DNA of 16,568 nucleotides. Origin: an uncultured Collinsella sp. (GTDB lineage Bacteria; Actinomycetota; Coriobacteriia; Coriobacteriales; Coriobacteriaceae). The translations under genes and the position numbers were made by a program. The DNA lies in contig URAQ01000010.1 of assembly GCA_900545875.1 (NCBI GenBank), positions 1 through 16,568 on the forward strand, given 5' to 3'. Under the pieces are notes generated by a model that ran no database searches, was not told the DNA's origin, and worked only from the letters and a program-made list of their open reading frames with translations. Positions within the stretch are counted from its first letter, which is position 1, and every line of letters begins with the position of its first letter. Positions 7,458 through 14,268 of the stretch are shown here, one piece after another.

Positions 7458-9944
7458 ATGAGTATCAAGCGTTTGGCGCTTTGCCGCAGCCAGGGCCGTC
7501 TGTTTGTTCTGCTTCGTTTTGCTGGCGAAGATGCCGCCGCACTTATTGAGCGGGAAGGGCCCCAAGCCTTTGCCCACGCAATGACGAATGGCGCTTGCGT
7601 GCCGTGCCTGGCGCTGCCCGTCGACCACGGTCGCGTTTTGGCGCTTTGCCCTTCTGTCGCCGACTATGAGCGTGAACTCGCCGTTTTGGTGCTTCCGTTC
7701 TTGGATGGCTCGATAATTGATGTCGAGTTTGCCGCTGGGTCGCGTAAGCTTGGCTCCATCCGTTTTGATAGCCGTAGGGCCAAACTGGAATCCAAGATTA
7801 ACTACAAGGCAAAGTCTGCGCTGTGCGCGCTTATTCGCGATGCGCAGCGTGGTGAGCGTTGCGGTTGCTACGAGATCGACGCCGTCCGCTATTTACCGGC
7901 GGACGAGGGCGCCGTGTGGCGCTACGAAATTGCGTGGGCAGGGGACTCCGACTGCGCCCCCGAGCTCCAAATCTTCGATACGCATATGAACGCCATCGAT
8001 GCGAAGGTGCATGTGTTTGAGTCGCAGGTCTATGTACCGCAGCGCAACGGTTGTCGCGTCAATAAAACCTTCCTGAGTGTGGAGTTGCCGCAGGATATTC
8101 GCGATTTTGTCGCTATTGCGAGCAATCCCACAGGGCAGATCCAGAGTGGTTTTTGCGCTATGGATGGCCGTCTGTACAACGGCATGGTCGACGACAGCTG
8201 GAACCGTATGAAGGACGCGCGCGCGGATGACGCCGCTTATCGTCGTTGGTTTGAGCAGCATCGCGCAAAGCCGGGTGACCTGGCGTACCAGCGCGTCTCA
8301 TCGGCCGCATTTACCTATAGGCCGCTCGTGAGCATTGTGGTTCCTTGCTATAAGACTGATCGGGTCTACCTGAGCGAGCTGCTGGATTCGGTGCTTGCCC
8401 AGAGCTACGACAACTGGGAATTGCTGCTCATGGACGCCTCGCCCGAATGGGATGCGGTAGCCAATCTTGCGCTAGCCGCTCACGACGAGCGCGTCCACCG
8501 GATCGAGCTGCCCGGCAACGGCGGCATTGTTGTTAACACCAACGTCGGCATCCAGCAGGCGGTGGGCGATTACATCGCATTCTTGGACCACGACGATATC
8601 TTGGAACCGGATGCACTGTTCCACTACGTTGCTGCGTTGAACAAGACTGCCGAGGAGGAGCGCCCGCAGGTCCTGTTCTGCGACGAGGATATGTTCCAGA
8701 AAACGGGGGAGTGGGGCAAGCCGGTCTTTAAGACCAAACTTAACGTCGACCTGCTCTATAGCCATAACTGTGTGACGCATTTTCTGGTGGTGGAGAAGAC
8801 CCTGATCGACTCCATCGGTATGTCGCCGGAAGACGTTGCGGGCGCCCAGGATTACGATCTGACGCTCCGCTGCCTGGCGGCGGGTGCACGGTTTGAGCAT
8901 GTTGCGCACGTGCTGTATCACTGGCGGGTGCACCCCGGCTCGACCGCCGACGGTTCTGCTGATAGCAAGCCCTATGCCATCGAGGCCGGTCGTCTTGCGC
9001 TGCAGCGCCACTTTGACTCGCTGGGCGTTTGCGGAACGGTCGAGGAGACTGAGACCCCATTCGTCTATCGCATGCGCTATGCTCTGCCTGAACCTGCGCC
9101 GCTGGTGAGCATTGTGATTCCGACCAAGGACCACGTTGAGACGCTTGACGCCTGCGTGATGTCGATTGCCGAGAAGGCAACGTATGTTAACTACGAGATT
9201 GTCCTAGTGGAGAACAACAGCGAAGATCCGGAGACGTTTGCGTATTACGAGGCCCTGCCGGAGCGCGTGGCTGCAGCGTCTGACGATAAGGGCGCTGCGC
9301 GCGTTGTGTACTGGCCGGGAGAGTTCAACTACTCCAAGATTATCAACTTTGGCGTTGAGCATGCCAAGGGTGACTACCTGCTACTGCTCAACAACGACAC
9401 CGAGGTTATGACCCCGGACTTTATCGAAGAGATGATGGGCTATCTGCAACGTTCCGATGCGGGCGTGGTGGGCGCCAAGCTCTACTTTGCCGACCGTCTG
9501 GTGCAGCATGCTGGCATTGTGGTCGGCGTGCGCGGCGCACTTGCCCATGCCAACCAGGACTTTTCGGCAAAGCGCGAGGGCTACCTTGCCCGTGCCGTGC
9601 GCCCGGGCAACTTCAGTGCTGTAACGGGCGCCTGCCAGATGGTCCGTTGCGACGTTTTTGAGCAGGTCGGCGGCTACAACGAAGAGTTCGCCGTCGGCTT
9701 TAACGATGCAGATTTTTGTCTGCGCGTATGGAAGGCGGGCTACCGCACCATCTTTACGCCCTATGCCGAGCTGTACCACTACGAGTTCACCTCGCGCGGC
9801 AGGGAAGAGGCCAACGAGGAAAAGCTGCGACGTTGGAAACGCGAACAGGCACTGTTCATGCAGCGCTGGCCGGAGTTCTTCTTGACGGGTGATCCGTGGC
9901 TGGGGCCGAACCTATCTGCCGTGAGTGAGTATTTCTCGCTTTAG
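7458..9944 (+). CDS. Two-domain GT2 glycosyltransferase, RfbC-like, with an extra N-terminal region
   Basis: An 828-residue protein whose ATG directly abuts the upstream stop (TAGATG). Residues 1 to about 285 are a region I do not recognise. GT2 domain 1 starts at about 289 (PLVSIVVPCYK) with LDHDD near 376-380. GT2 domain 2 starts at about 547 (PLVSIVIPTKD), with FNYSKIINFGVEHAKGD, LLNNDTE near 643, GAKLYFADRLVQHAG, SAVTGACQMVR and FNDADFCLRVWKAGY. This is the classic arrangement of the Myxococcus RfbC-type O-antigen proteins (COG1216). Both domains keep metal-binding acidic residues, although in domain 1 the usual DD(A/G)S motif reads MDASPEW. It probably adds two residues or alternates linkages, as the last enzyme of the block. 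No transmembrane helix is seen. No clear terminator follows. Confidence 0.9.
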   Translation: MSIKRLALCRSQGRLFVLLRFAGEDAAALIEREGPQAFAHAMTNGACVPCLALPVDHGRVLALCPSVADYERELAVLVLPFLDGSIIDVEFAAGSRKLGSIRFDSRRAKLESKINYKAKSALCALIRDAQRGERCGCYEIDAVRYLPADEGAVWRYEIAWAGDSDCAPELQIFDTHMNAIDAKVHVFESQVYVPQRNGCRVNKTFLSVELPQDIRDFVAIASNPTGQIQSGFCAMDGRLYNGMVDDSWNRMKDARADDAAYRRWFEQHRAKPGDLAYQRVSSAAFTYRPLVSIVVPCYKTDRVYLSELLDSVLAQSYDNWELLLMDASPEWDAVANLALAAHDERVHRIELPGNGGIVVNTNVGIQQAVGDYIAFLDHDDILEPDALFHYVAALNKTAEEERPQVLFCDEDMFQKTGEWGKPVFKTKLNVDLLYSHNCVTHFLVVEKTLIDSIGMSPEDVAGAQDYDLTLRCLAAGARFEHVAHVLYHWRVHPGSTADGSADSKPYAIEAGRLALQRHFDSLGVCGTVEETETPFVYRMRYALPEPAPLVSIVIPTKDHVETLDACVMSIAEKATYVNYEIVLVENNSEDPETFAYYEALPERVAAASDDKGAARVVYWPGEFNYSKIINFGVEHAKGDYLLLLNNDTEVMTPDFIEEMMGYLQRSDAGVVGAKLYFADRLVQHAGIVVGVRGALAHANQDFSAKREGYLARAVRPGNFSAVTGACQMVRCDVFEQVGGYNEEFAVGFNDADFCLRVWKAGYRTIFTPYAELYHYEFTSRGREEANEEKLRRWKREQALFMQRWPEFFLTGDPWLGPNLSAVSEYFSL

Positions 9945-10024
9945 ACAATGGTTTAACTGCTGTCGAGAGCCGCTAAGGCCACTAAGGGCTATGCCTATTT
10001 GGTGCAACTGGTCGGTTACTCCAT

Positions 10025-10039
10025 TTGGCGGCGCGCCAA
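10025..10039. repeat. Short perfect inverted repeat between convergent genes
   Basis: TTGGCG and CGCCAA flank a three-base GCG loop, in the 146-base gap between the convergent glycosyltransferase and RhuM-Fic genes. There is no T-run on either strand, so it is at best a weak terminator. I see nothing else in this gap. Confidence 0.3.
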
Positions 10040-10090
10040 CTTGCATCTGCTGTATGGAAGAACGTCGATTCTGGTGTTCGGGCGAAGGCG

Positions 10091-11035
10091 CTACGCGATG
10101 AAATTCTCCACCAGCGCAACCATTGAGTCCTTTTCGCTTGGGTCGGAGAGGGCGACCATGAGCGTCATCGCCGCCAGCGCGTTGCCCTCCACGCGGAGTC
10201 TCTCTCCGTCTCGGAGAACTCCGTTCTTATCGAGGAAGTGAATGAAGAGCGCCGCCGCAGAGCGCTTGTTGCCATCCAAGAATGGATGGTCCTTCACTAC
10301 GAGGTAGAGAAGGTTGGCGGCCTTTGCTTGAACGGAGGGATATAAGTCTTGGTCGCCAAAGCCCTGATAGAGGGTGCTGATGATTCCGGCAAACTGGTTG
10401 TCCCGCTCTCGTCCGAACAGGGTGGATGACGAATAGAACGGTAGGCTGCGGACGACTTCGAGGGCTTCGGTATAACCGAGCTTCCAGTTGGACTCGTTGC
10501 CCTGGGGCGCCTGAAGCCTCCCCGTATCGTATTCATCGAGCAGGGTAAGGCTCGGAAGGTACCTCTGCAGCACCTCGGCCGCGCCGGAGAGCTCCGGCGT
10601 GCTTGATCGCTCGAGGACTTTGAAGACCGTTCCAAGCGCCTCGAGCCTTTTTTGGTTGATGGAGTAGCCCTGCAGGAGGTGCTGCTTTAGTACGCCATTT
10701 GCCCACCGGCGGAAGTATACGCCCTGCTGAGACTTCACGCGGTAGCCAACCGAGATGACCATGTCGAGGTTGTAGTGCTCGACCTGTCGTTTGACCGTCC
10801 TCGTGCCCTCGTTTTGAACTAGTGCAAAAAATGCACTAGTTGGAATGTCGCAAAGCTCTTCTTTGGATGCTGATTTTAGATGCTTGCGAATCGTTGTGAC
10901 GTCGCGTCCAAACAATGCCGCCATCTGCTGTTGGGTCAGCCAGACCGTGTCGCCGTCGACGCGCACGTCCAAGTGGACGGTGCGGTCGGGGTCCTCGTAC
11001 AAGGCGAGCTGCTGGCTTGCGGTGGAATTGTCCAT
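10091..11035 (-). CDS. RhuM-Fic/Doc fusion protein
   Basis: A 314-residue protein. Residues 1 to about 165 are a RhuM (virulence RhuM, PF13310) domain: WLTQQQMAALFGRD with a helix-turn-helix-like TTIRKHL, then PTSAFFALVQNEG, HYNLDMVISVGYRV and FRRWANGVLKQHL. Residues ~190-300 are a Fic/Doc domain with HPFLDGNKR at about 250-258. The canonical Fic AMP-transferase motif is HxFx(D/E)GNGR; here the second Gly is Lys, as in Doc (HxFxDxNKR), which phosphorylates EF-Tu. A Doc-like kinase or other nucleotidyl/phosphotransfer role is thus possible but unproven. No separate antitoxin gene is visible, and the RhuM part may serve as DNA-binding or regulatory domain. ATG at 11035 with GAAGGGG eight bases upstream. 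Such fusions are common in accessory regions of gut bacteria. Confidence 0.88.
   Translation of the reverse strand: MDNSTASQQLALYEDPDRTVHLDVRVDGDTVWLTQQQMAALFGRDVTTIRKHLKSASKEELCDIPTSAFFALVQNEGTRTVKRQVEHYNLDMVISVGYRVKSQQGVYFRRWANGVLKQHLLQGYSINQKRLEALGTVFKVLERSSTPELSGAAEVLQRYLPSLTLLDEYDTGRLQAPQGNESNWKLGYTEALEVVRSLPFYSSSTLFGRERDNQFAGIISTLYQGFGDQDLYPSVQAKAANLLYLVVKDHPFLDGNKRSAAALFIHFLDKNGVLRDGERLRVEGNALAAMTLMVALSDPSEKDSMVALVENFIA
10817..10841. repeat. Perfect 10-bp inverted repeat inside the RhuM coding region
   Basis: AACTAGTGCA and TGCACTAGTT flank a five-base A loop. In the transcript this forms a hairpin with a U loop, within the codons for TSAFFALV, a conserved RhuM motif. Confidence 0.75.
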
Positions 11036-11101
11036 GATGTATGCCCCTTCGGTTTAGTCGACATGCCATGACCCGCACGCCGGAGGCCGAGTGGTTTCAA
11101 C

Positions 11102-11131
11102 ATGCCGGTATTACGTAGCTTCAACCGGCAT
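11102..11131. repeat. 8-bp inverted repeat upstream of RhuM-Fic
   Basis: ATGCCGGT and ACCGGCAT are separated by 14 bases, about 70 bases upstream of the RhuM-Fic ATG. It could be an operator or a 5' UTR stem-loop for that gene. Confidence 0.5.
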
Positions 11132-11234
11132 CCCGCCGGTCAGTCGGCGTCGCGTGCGCCGGCTAAGCCAGGGTCGGGGCAGCGGGGATCCGCGGCGCCG
11201 GCGCTTCGTACCATTGGGGGCCTCCGAAGCGACT

Positions 11235-11278
11235 TTTACCCTGTCTTGTTCTGGTAAATATAGTGTAACATAAAACAC
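11235..11278. promoter_or_regulatory. AT-rich segment with two dyads, probable control region
   Basis: Two dyads lie side by side in the most AT-rich part of the spacer: TTTACC/GGTAAA (11235-11240, 11253-11258) and GTGT/ACAC (11263-11266, 11275-11278). The position suits a control region for the minus-strand RhuM-Fic gene or for plus-strand transcription. I could not assign a convincing -35/-10 pair on either strand. Confidence 0.3.
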
Positions 11279-11353
11279 GAACATGCGTACGTATTTTTGT
11301 ATTACATTTAGTTGGATGCGGAGCGCGTCGTCCTCTGCCTTACTTTCCGAAGC

Positions 11354-11374
11354 CCGCGGCAATCCAGGCCGCGG
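11354..11374. repeat. GC-rich 7-bp hairpin
   Basis: CCGCGGC and GCCGCGG flank a seven-base loop. No T-run follows on either strand. It lies 24 bases before the possible small peptide gene. Confidence 0.5.
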
Positions 11375-11398
11375 TTCGACGAGGCAGGGGGTGGTCAT

Positions 11399-11476
11399 AT
11401 GGACAGGATCATCCTTCTCCTACTGCCCTTGTCCTTCCCGGTCATCCTGAGCAAGTGGCGGGCTCTAGGCCCGTAA
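11399..11476 (+). CDS. Possible 25-residue hydrophobic peptide
   Basis: ATG at 11399 to TAA at 11474-11476, encoding MDRIILLLLPLSFPVILSKW plus RALGP. A G-rich ribosome-site-like AGGGGG lies about seven bases upstream. The peptide has one short membrane-spanning hydrophobic run (residues 4-17) followed by a basic tail, a shape shared by type I toxin peptides and by leader or small membrane proteins. There is no homology I recognise, and the frame is open without a normal start back to 11312, so it could be chance. Confidence 0.25.
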   Translation: MDRIILLLLPLSFPVILSKWRALGP

Positions 11477-11484
11477 TATGACGG

Positions 11485-11496
11485 CAGCCGCGGCTG
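11485..11496. repeat. 12-bp perfect palindrome
   Basis: CAGCCGCGGCTG, just downstream of the small peptide frame. It could be a protein-binding site or a chance GC palindrome. Confidence 0.3.
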
Positions 11497-11723
11497 GCGA
11501 GATGGCCGTTTCGCCGCGCGGAGCCAACACTCTGGAAATAAAAGTCACAGCCGCGTTTCTACATCCATTTTGTCGTGCCGATGATTCCGGGTCACAGCTC
11601 CGCTCCTTTATGAAGTGGTTGCCTTTGTCGAGAATGCCACATCGTGCAGCACGCGGTCGACATGCATACTAAGTGGTGAAGTTCGCAAACAGAGTGCAAC
11701 CCCATGCAGCTAAACCGTCTGTG

Positions 11724-11732
11724 TGTTACAAT
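11724..11732 (+). promoter_or_regulatory. Extended -10 promoter of the ATPase/TOPRIM-like operon
   Basis: TG-T-TACAAT (11724-11732) is an extended -10 element. No good -35 is seen at 17-18 bases, as is common for extended -10 promoters. Expected transcription start is near 11739, about 35 bases before the ATG. Confidence 0.45.
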
Positions 11733-11737
11733 GATAA

Positions 11738-11750
11738 ACAGAAAATCTGT
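11738..11750. promoter_or_regulatory. Candidate operator dyad at the ATPase operon start site
   Basis: ACAGA-AAA-TCTGT is a perfect 5-bp dyad around three A bases. It sits on the predicted transcription start, an ideal place for a repressor. Only one copy is seen and no dedicated regulator is adjacent. Confidence 0.35.
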
Positions 11751-11773
11751 CTAAACATGTAACGGAGCGGGCA

Positions 11774-12955
11774 ATGCAGCTACTTAAGCTTTCCTTAGAC
11801 CACCTGAATCTGTTCGAAGGCGGAACACTGTCCCTCGATTTCTACTGTGAGGATAGGGTCCCTGCGGACGATCAGTCTGCGCACGCCGTAAGAAAGCCCT
11901 TATATACGAACAAACTTCTTGCTATTGCTGGTATTAACGCAACCGGAAAGTCTACTCTGCTAAACCTTATTGAACTGACTTGCCGCGCAATGAAAGGGGA
12001 ATCTGTCAACGGAGGGGGCCTTCCCTCGAGCATGCCGTCACTTTTCCATGGCACTTCGACACTGCGCTGTGCGTTTGTTCATGAGGACAAGTTCTTTTAT
12101 TTGAAGACGGAGCTGGTGCCTCAGAAAACGGAAGTGCGGGGGAATGCCCTGCGCATCGGAGAAGAGCTGATCGGGTCCATGCCGTTGTCAAAGCTTGCTA
12201 AGGGGGCAATGCGTGATTGGGACGAGATAGAGAGTCGGGTTTCGCTGCTGGCATCGCGCGATCGTTTACCTGAGTCCTGGTACCTTCTTCTTTCTGACGA
12301 TAGGTCGATTTGCGCGCCGGTTCTTGCACAAGAGTGCGGCAGGCGGGGTGACGTCCTCGTTCTCCGTGACGGCGAGCTTCCTGATTTTGAAAACGGTGGA
12401 GAAAAGACCGACCGCGTTCTTCGCGTTTTCGATCCGAAGATCGAGCACCTGGAAGTGAAGGATGGTGGTCGGTCATTTGTCCTGCATTTCGAAGGGAATC
12501 AAGATCCCATGTATCTAAGTCTCGATGGCCTTAAAGAGGTGCTGTCATCGGGAACCCTGAAGGGCCTTGCTCTTATTCAGCGCGCCCTTGTTGTTTTGGA
12601 GAGAGGTGGATATTTCCTTGTTGACGAGGTTGAGAACCACCTCAATAGCCAGCTGGTAAACGTCGTTCTCGATTTGTTCGCCTCCGACTCGACGAACCCC
12701 CGGGGCGCCGTCATGGTGTTCACGACCCATTATTCTCAGTTGCTTGATCACGTGAGACGTAAGGACAACGTGTATTTTCTTGCTCGTGCCACCTCGGGGC
12801 TGGCTGAGGCGGTCAAGTACTCTGACCGTGTTAAGAGGATCGAAAACAAGAAAAGCGAAGTGTTCAACTCGAACTTTGTTCGAGGAACGGCCCCGCGGTA
12901 CTTCGATGTGAAGAGGCTCAAGGAGCTTGTGGCGGAGGCGGTCCTGCATGAGTAG
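11774..12955 (+). CDS. ABC/OLD-type AAA ATPase of a putative two-gene phage-defence system
   Basis: A 393-residue single ATPase of the AAA_21/OLD-RloA type. Walker A is GINATGKST (53-61), an ABC-like signature is LSSGTLKG (257-264), Walker B is YFLVDEVENHLN (280-291) with the catalytic Glu present, and the H-loop is TTHY (317-320). The N-terminal strand LLKLSLDHLNLFEGG is the usual start of such SMC-like ATPases, and about 190 residues between Walker A and the signature form an insert that in this family senses or scaffolds. ATG at 11774 with a GGAG-like site upstream. The stop overlaps the next gene by eight bases (ATGAGTAG), which predicts coupled expression and a complex. Known two-gene relatives pair such an ATPase with a TOPRIM/RloB-like nuclease and cause abortive infection; function here is inferred from architecture. 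AT-richer codons than the glycosyltransferases suggest transfer. Confidence 0.85.
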   Translation: MQLLKLSLDHLNLFEGGTLSLDFYCEDRVPADDQSAHAVRKPLYTNKLLAIAGINATGKSTLLNLIELTCRAMKGESVNGGGLPSSMPSLFHGTSTLRCAFVHEDKFFYLKTELVPQKTEVRGNALRIGEELIGSMPLSKLAKGAMRDWDEIESRVSLLASRDRLPESWYLLLSDDRSICAPVLAQECGRRGDVLVLRDGELPDFENGGEKTDRVLRVFDPKIEHLEVKDGGRSFVLHFEGNQDPMYLSLDGLKEVLSSGTLKGLALIQRALVVLERGGYFLVDEVENHLNSQLVNVVLDLFASDSTNPRGAVMVFTTHYSQLLDHVRRKDNVYFLARATSGLAEAVKYSDRVKRIENKKSEVFNSNFVRGTAPRYFDVKRLKELVAEAVLHE

Positions 12956-13478
12956 CTTTGCCGACGAAATCAAGGGTCGTCTTCTTATCGTGTCGTGTGA
13001 GGGAACGGCGGAAGAGGTGGCCATCAGGCTGTTGCTTGACGCGAGGAGGCTGCTCTTCGGCGGGGACGATATCGTGGCGATCACGCGAAAGCGCAGCGCG
13101 AAATCGATACAGGAAGAGTACCTGAATTACGAATACGATAGAGATGTGTGCATCGTGAGGGTGCATGACTCTAAGAAGGAGAACTTTAAGCTCGGAAGAT
13201 TGTATGCCGGACGTTTTACCGTTATCGATATTTACACGCGGCCAGAGATTGAGGCGCTCGTTATTGCCCGGGAAGGCGAATGGGAGAAATGGCGGCGAAG
13301 CAAGAAGAAGCCGAGCGATTATTGCATTCAGAATCTAGGGTTTGCTCATCTAAAAGAACGCGAGTTTCTGGAGGCCTACTGGGATGTCGCATCGCTTGAG
13401 AGGGCGGCTAAGGACTATAAGCGCCTTCGGGTTGTAAAGGGGAATGAGTACTGCATTGCCGACATGCTTGCTGGTTAG
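12948..13478 (+). CDS. TOPRIM/RloB-like effector partner of the ATPase
   Basis: A 176-residue protein translated from an ATG overlapping the ATPase stop, with GGAGG nine bases upstream; a TTG at 12927 is in frame but has a poorer context. The first strand and glycine turn read LLIVSCEGTAEE (12-23), the EG-x2-E pattern of TOPRIM and RloB/DUF4276-like proteins. A second acidic strand, CIVRVHDSKKE (68-78), and TRPEIEALVI (97-106) occupy the positions where RloB-like proteins have their acidic residue and the (N/R)PxxE strand. KPSDYC (121-126) follows. I cannot name its exact family. In RloAB, AbiL and PARIS-type systems a comparable small protein is the toxic nuclease held by the ATPase; that role is inferred here. 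No membrane segment or signal peptide. Confidence 0.75.
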   Translation: MSSFADEIKGRLLIVSCEGTAEEVAIRLLLDARRLLFGGDDIVAITRKRSAKSIQEEYLNYEYDRDVCIVRVHDSKKENFKLGRLYAGRFTVIDIYTRPEIEALVIAREGEWEKWRRSKKKPSDYCIQNLGFAHLKEREFLEAYWDVASLERAAKDYKRLRVVKGNEYCIADMLAG

Positions 13479-13483
13479 CGTAG

Positions 13484-13921
13484 GGTGATGGCACGGCCGG
13501 CCTCCTTGCCACCGAGGCCGCCCCCGCAACCAATAACCCGCTTCTGGCCGACCAGTACGCCCTCACGCAGGCGAACATTGCGTACGCGTGGCAGACCGCC
13601 AAGACCGAGGGCACCGTCATCGTCGCTGTTCTGGATACCGGTGCCCGCCTCACCCACGAGGAACTGGTGGCCAGCTTGCTCACCGACTCCGCGTGGGGCA
13701 CCTACAACAACAAAGCCCTCAAGACGAACGCCGTCAACAGCGGCGACCCCATGGGACATGGCGCACACGTGTGCGGCATCGTGGCAGCCATCGCCAACAA
13801 CGGCTTGGGCGTGGCCGGTACCAGCAGAAACGCTAAGGTCCAGCCCATCGGTGTTCAACGACGACACGCGCAAGCGGTGACGTTCCTCCCTTGTGCTAAA
13901 ATGAACAAAGAGAAACGGTGA
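13484..13921 (+). pseudogene. Truncated S8 subtilisin-like protease fragment
   Basis: In a frame open from just after a stop at 13481-13483, the translation reads NPLLADQYALTQANIAYAWQ, then TVIVAVLDTGARLTHEEL with the catalytic Asp, then GHGAHVCGIVAAIANNGLGV with the catalytic His, then AKVQPIGV. These are the Asp and His blocks of S8 subtilases. The Ser block and everything downstream are missing. A one-base shift near 13853 would extend the match as VFNDDTRKR before a stop. The signal peptide and prodomain are also absent, and the fragment starts six bases after the TOPRIM-like gene's stop. It is a remnant, not a working enzyme; such secreted subtilases are usually large and cell-surface. 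Confidence 0.8.
13894..13902 (+). promoter_or_regulatory. Possible extended -10 promoter ahead of a strong terminator
   Basis: TG-C-TAAAAT (13894-13902), with no clear -35. It would start a transcript near 13909 of only about 55 bases, ending at the terminator at 13930-13962. It lies inside the subtilase remnant, so it could be chance. Confidence 0.25.
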
Positions 13922-13929
13922 AATGCCGT

Positions 13930-13962
13930 GGGAGGGGCCGATCAGTCGGCTCCTCCCTTTTT
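13930..13962 (+). terminator. Strong Rho-independent terminator
   Basis: GGGAGGGGCCGA and TCGGCTCCTCCC form a 12-bp stem with one G-U pair around a TCAG loop, followed by TTTTT. It may end transcription of the ATPase/TOPRIM-like operon reading through the subtilase remnant, or a short local transcript. Confidence 0.85.
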
Positions 13963-13994
13963 AATATAAATTGAACATTGTCAAACGGCAAAAT

Positions 13995-14031
13995 GGCCCT
14001 GCCCCGCGGAGCTACCGCGGACGGCAGGGCC
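13995..14031. repeat. Long GC hairpin, possible minus-strand terminator
   Basis: GGCCCTGCC pairs with GGCAGGGCC (outer 9 bp) and CCGCGG pairs with CCGCGG (inner 6 bp), with a two-base bulge and an AGCTA loop. On the minus strand it is followed by ATTTTG, so it may be a weak terminator for that strand. Confidence 0.55.
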
Positions 14032-14268
14032 CGTCTATCTTCACCCGGTGGCGGCGCCGTTGAGGGCGTGTCTGCTCGACGCACGTTCGGCACTCTAATA
14101 TCCGCGGGTCGGAACCGCATCTCGTTGCTACGGCTGGGGGCCTCCGGCGACTTCGCAGTCTGTGATCGGGCCTGGCGGCTGCCCGTCGCCCATAAAAAGC
14201 ACTGGAGTGGCCTCACAACGGCCTCGAGCGCGGCGCGCCCCGGGGTCAGACTCCTATCTGCGGAGTGA
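14032..14268. other. No recognisable gene
   Basis: GC-rich sequence without a convincing frame, repeat or RNA gene. The minus-strand frame covering it (13896-14216) has no family resemblance and crosses the terminator and hairpin. Confidence 0.5.

Larger units (their letters stand above)
11036..11773. other. 738-base gene-poor spacer rich in inverted repeats
   Basis: Between the RhuM-Fic start and the ATPase start there is no convincing protein gene apart from one possible 25-residue peptide (11399-11476). The stretch contains a GC-rich block (about 11040-11240), an AT-rich core (about 11240-11320), a second GC-rich block with hairpins (11340-11500) and a promoter region before the ATPase gene. 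A minus-strand open frame (11111-11398) has Arg/Pro-rich composition and no family resemblance, so I do not call it. Confidence 0.6.
11704..11782 (+). repeat. 9-bp direct repeat ATGCAGCTA flanking the ATPase promoter
   Basis: ATGCAGCTA occurs at 11704-11712 and again at 11774-11782, where it is the start of the ATPase gene. The upstream copy begins a 16-codon frame, but it precedes the putative -10 and is unlikely to be transcribed from it. This may be a small duplication footprint. Confidence 0.35.

Noticed and set aside
11111..11398. 95-codon minus-strand open frame in the spacer
   Set aside because: Arg/Pro-rich, no family resemblance, and it crosses hairpins and the AT-rich control segment.
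13962..13990. Consensus TTGACA on the minus strand (13983-13978)
   Set aside because: No acceptable -10 at 16-18 bases, and a transcript would immediately enter the terminator hairpin.
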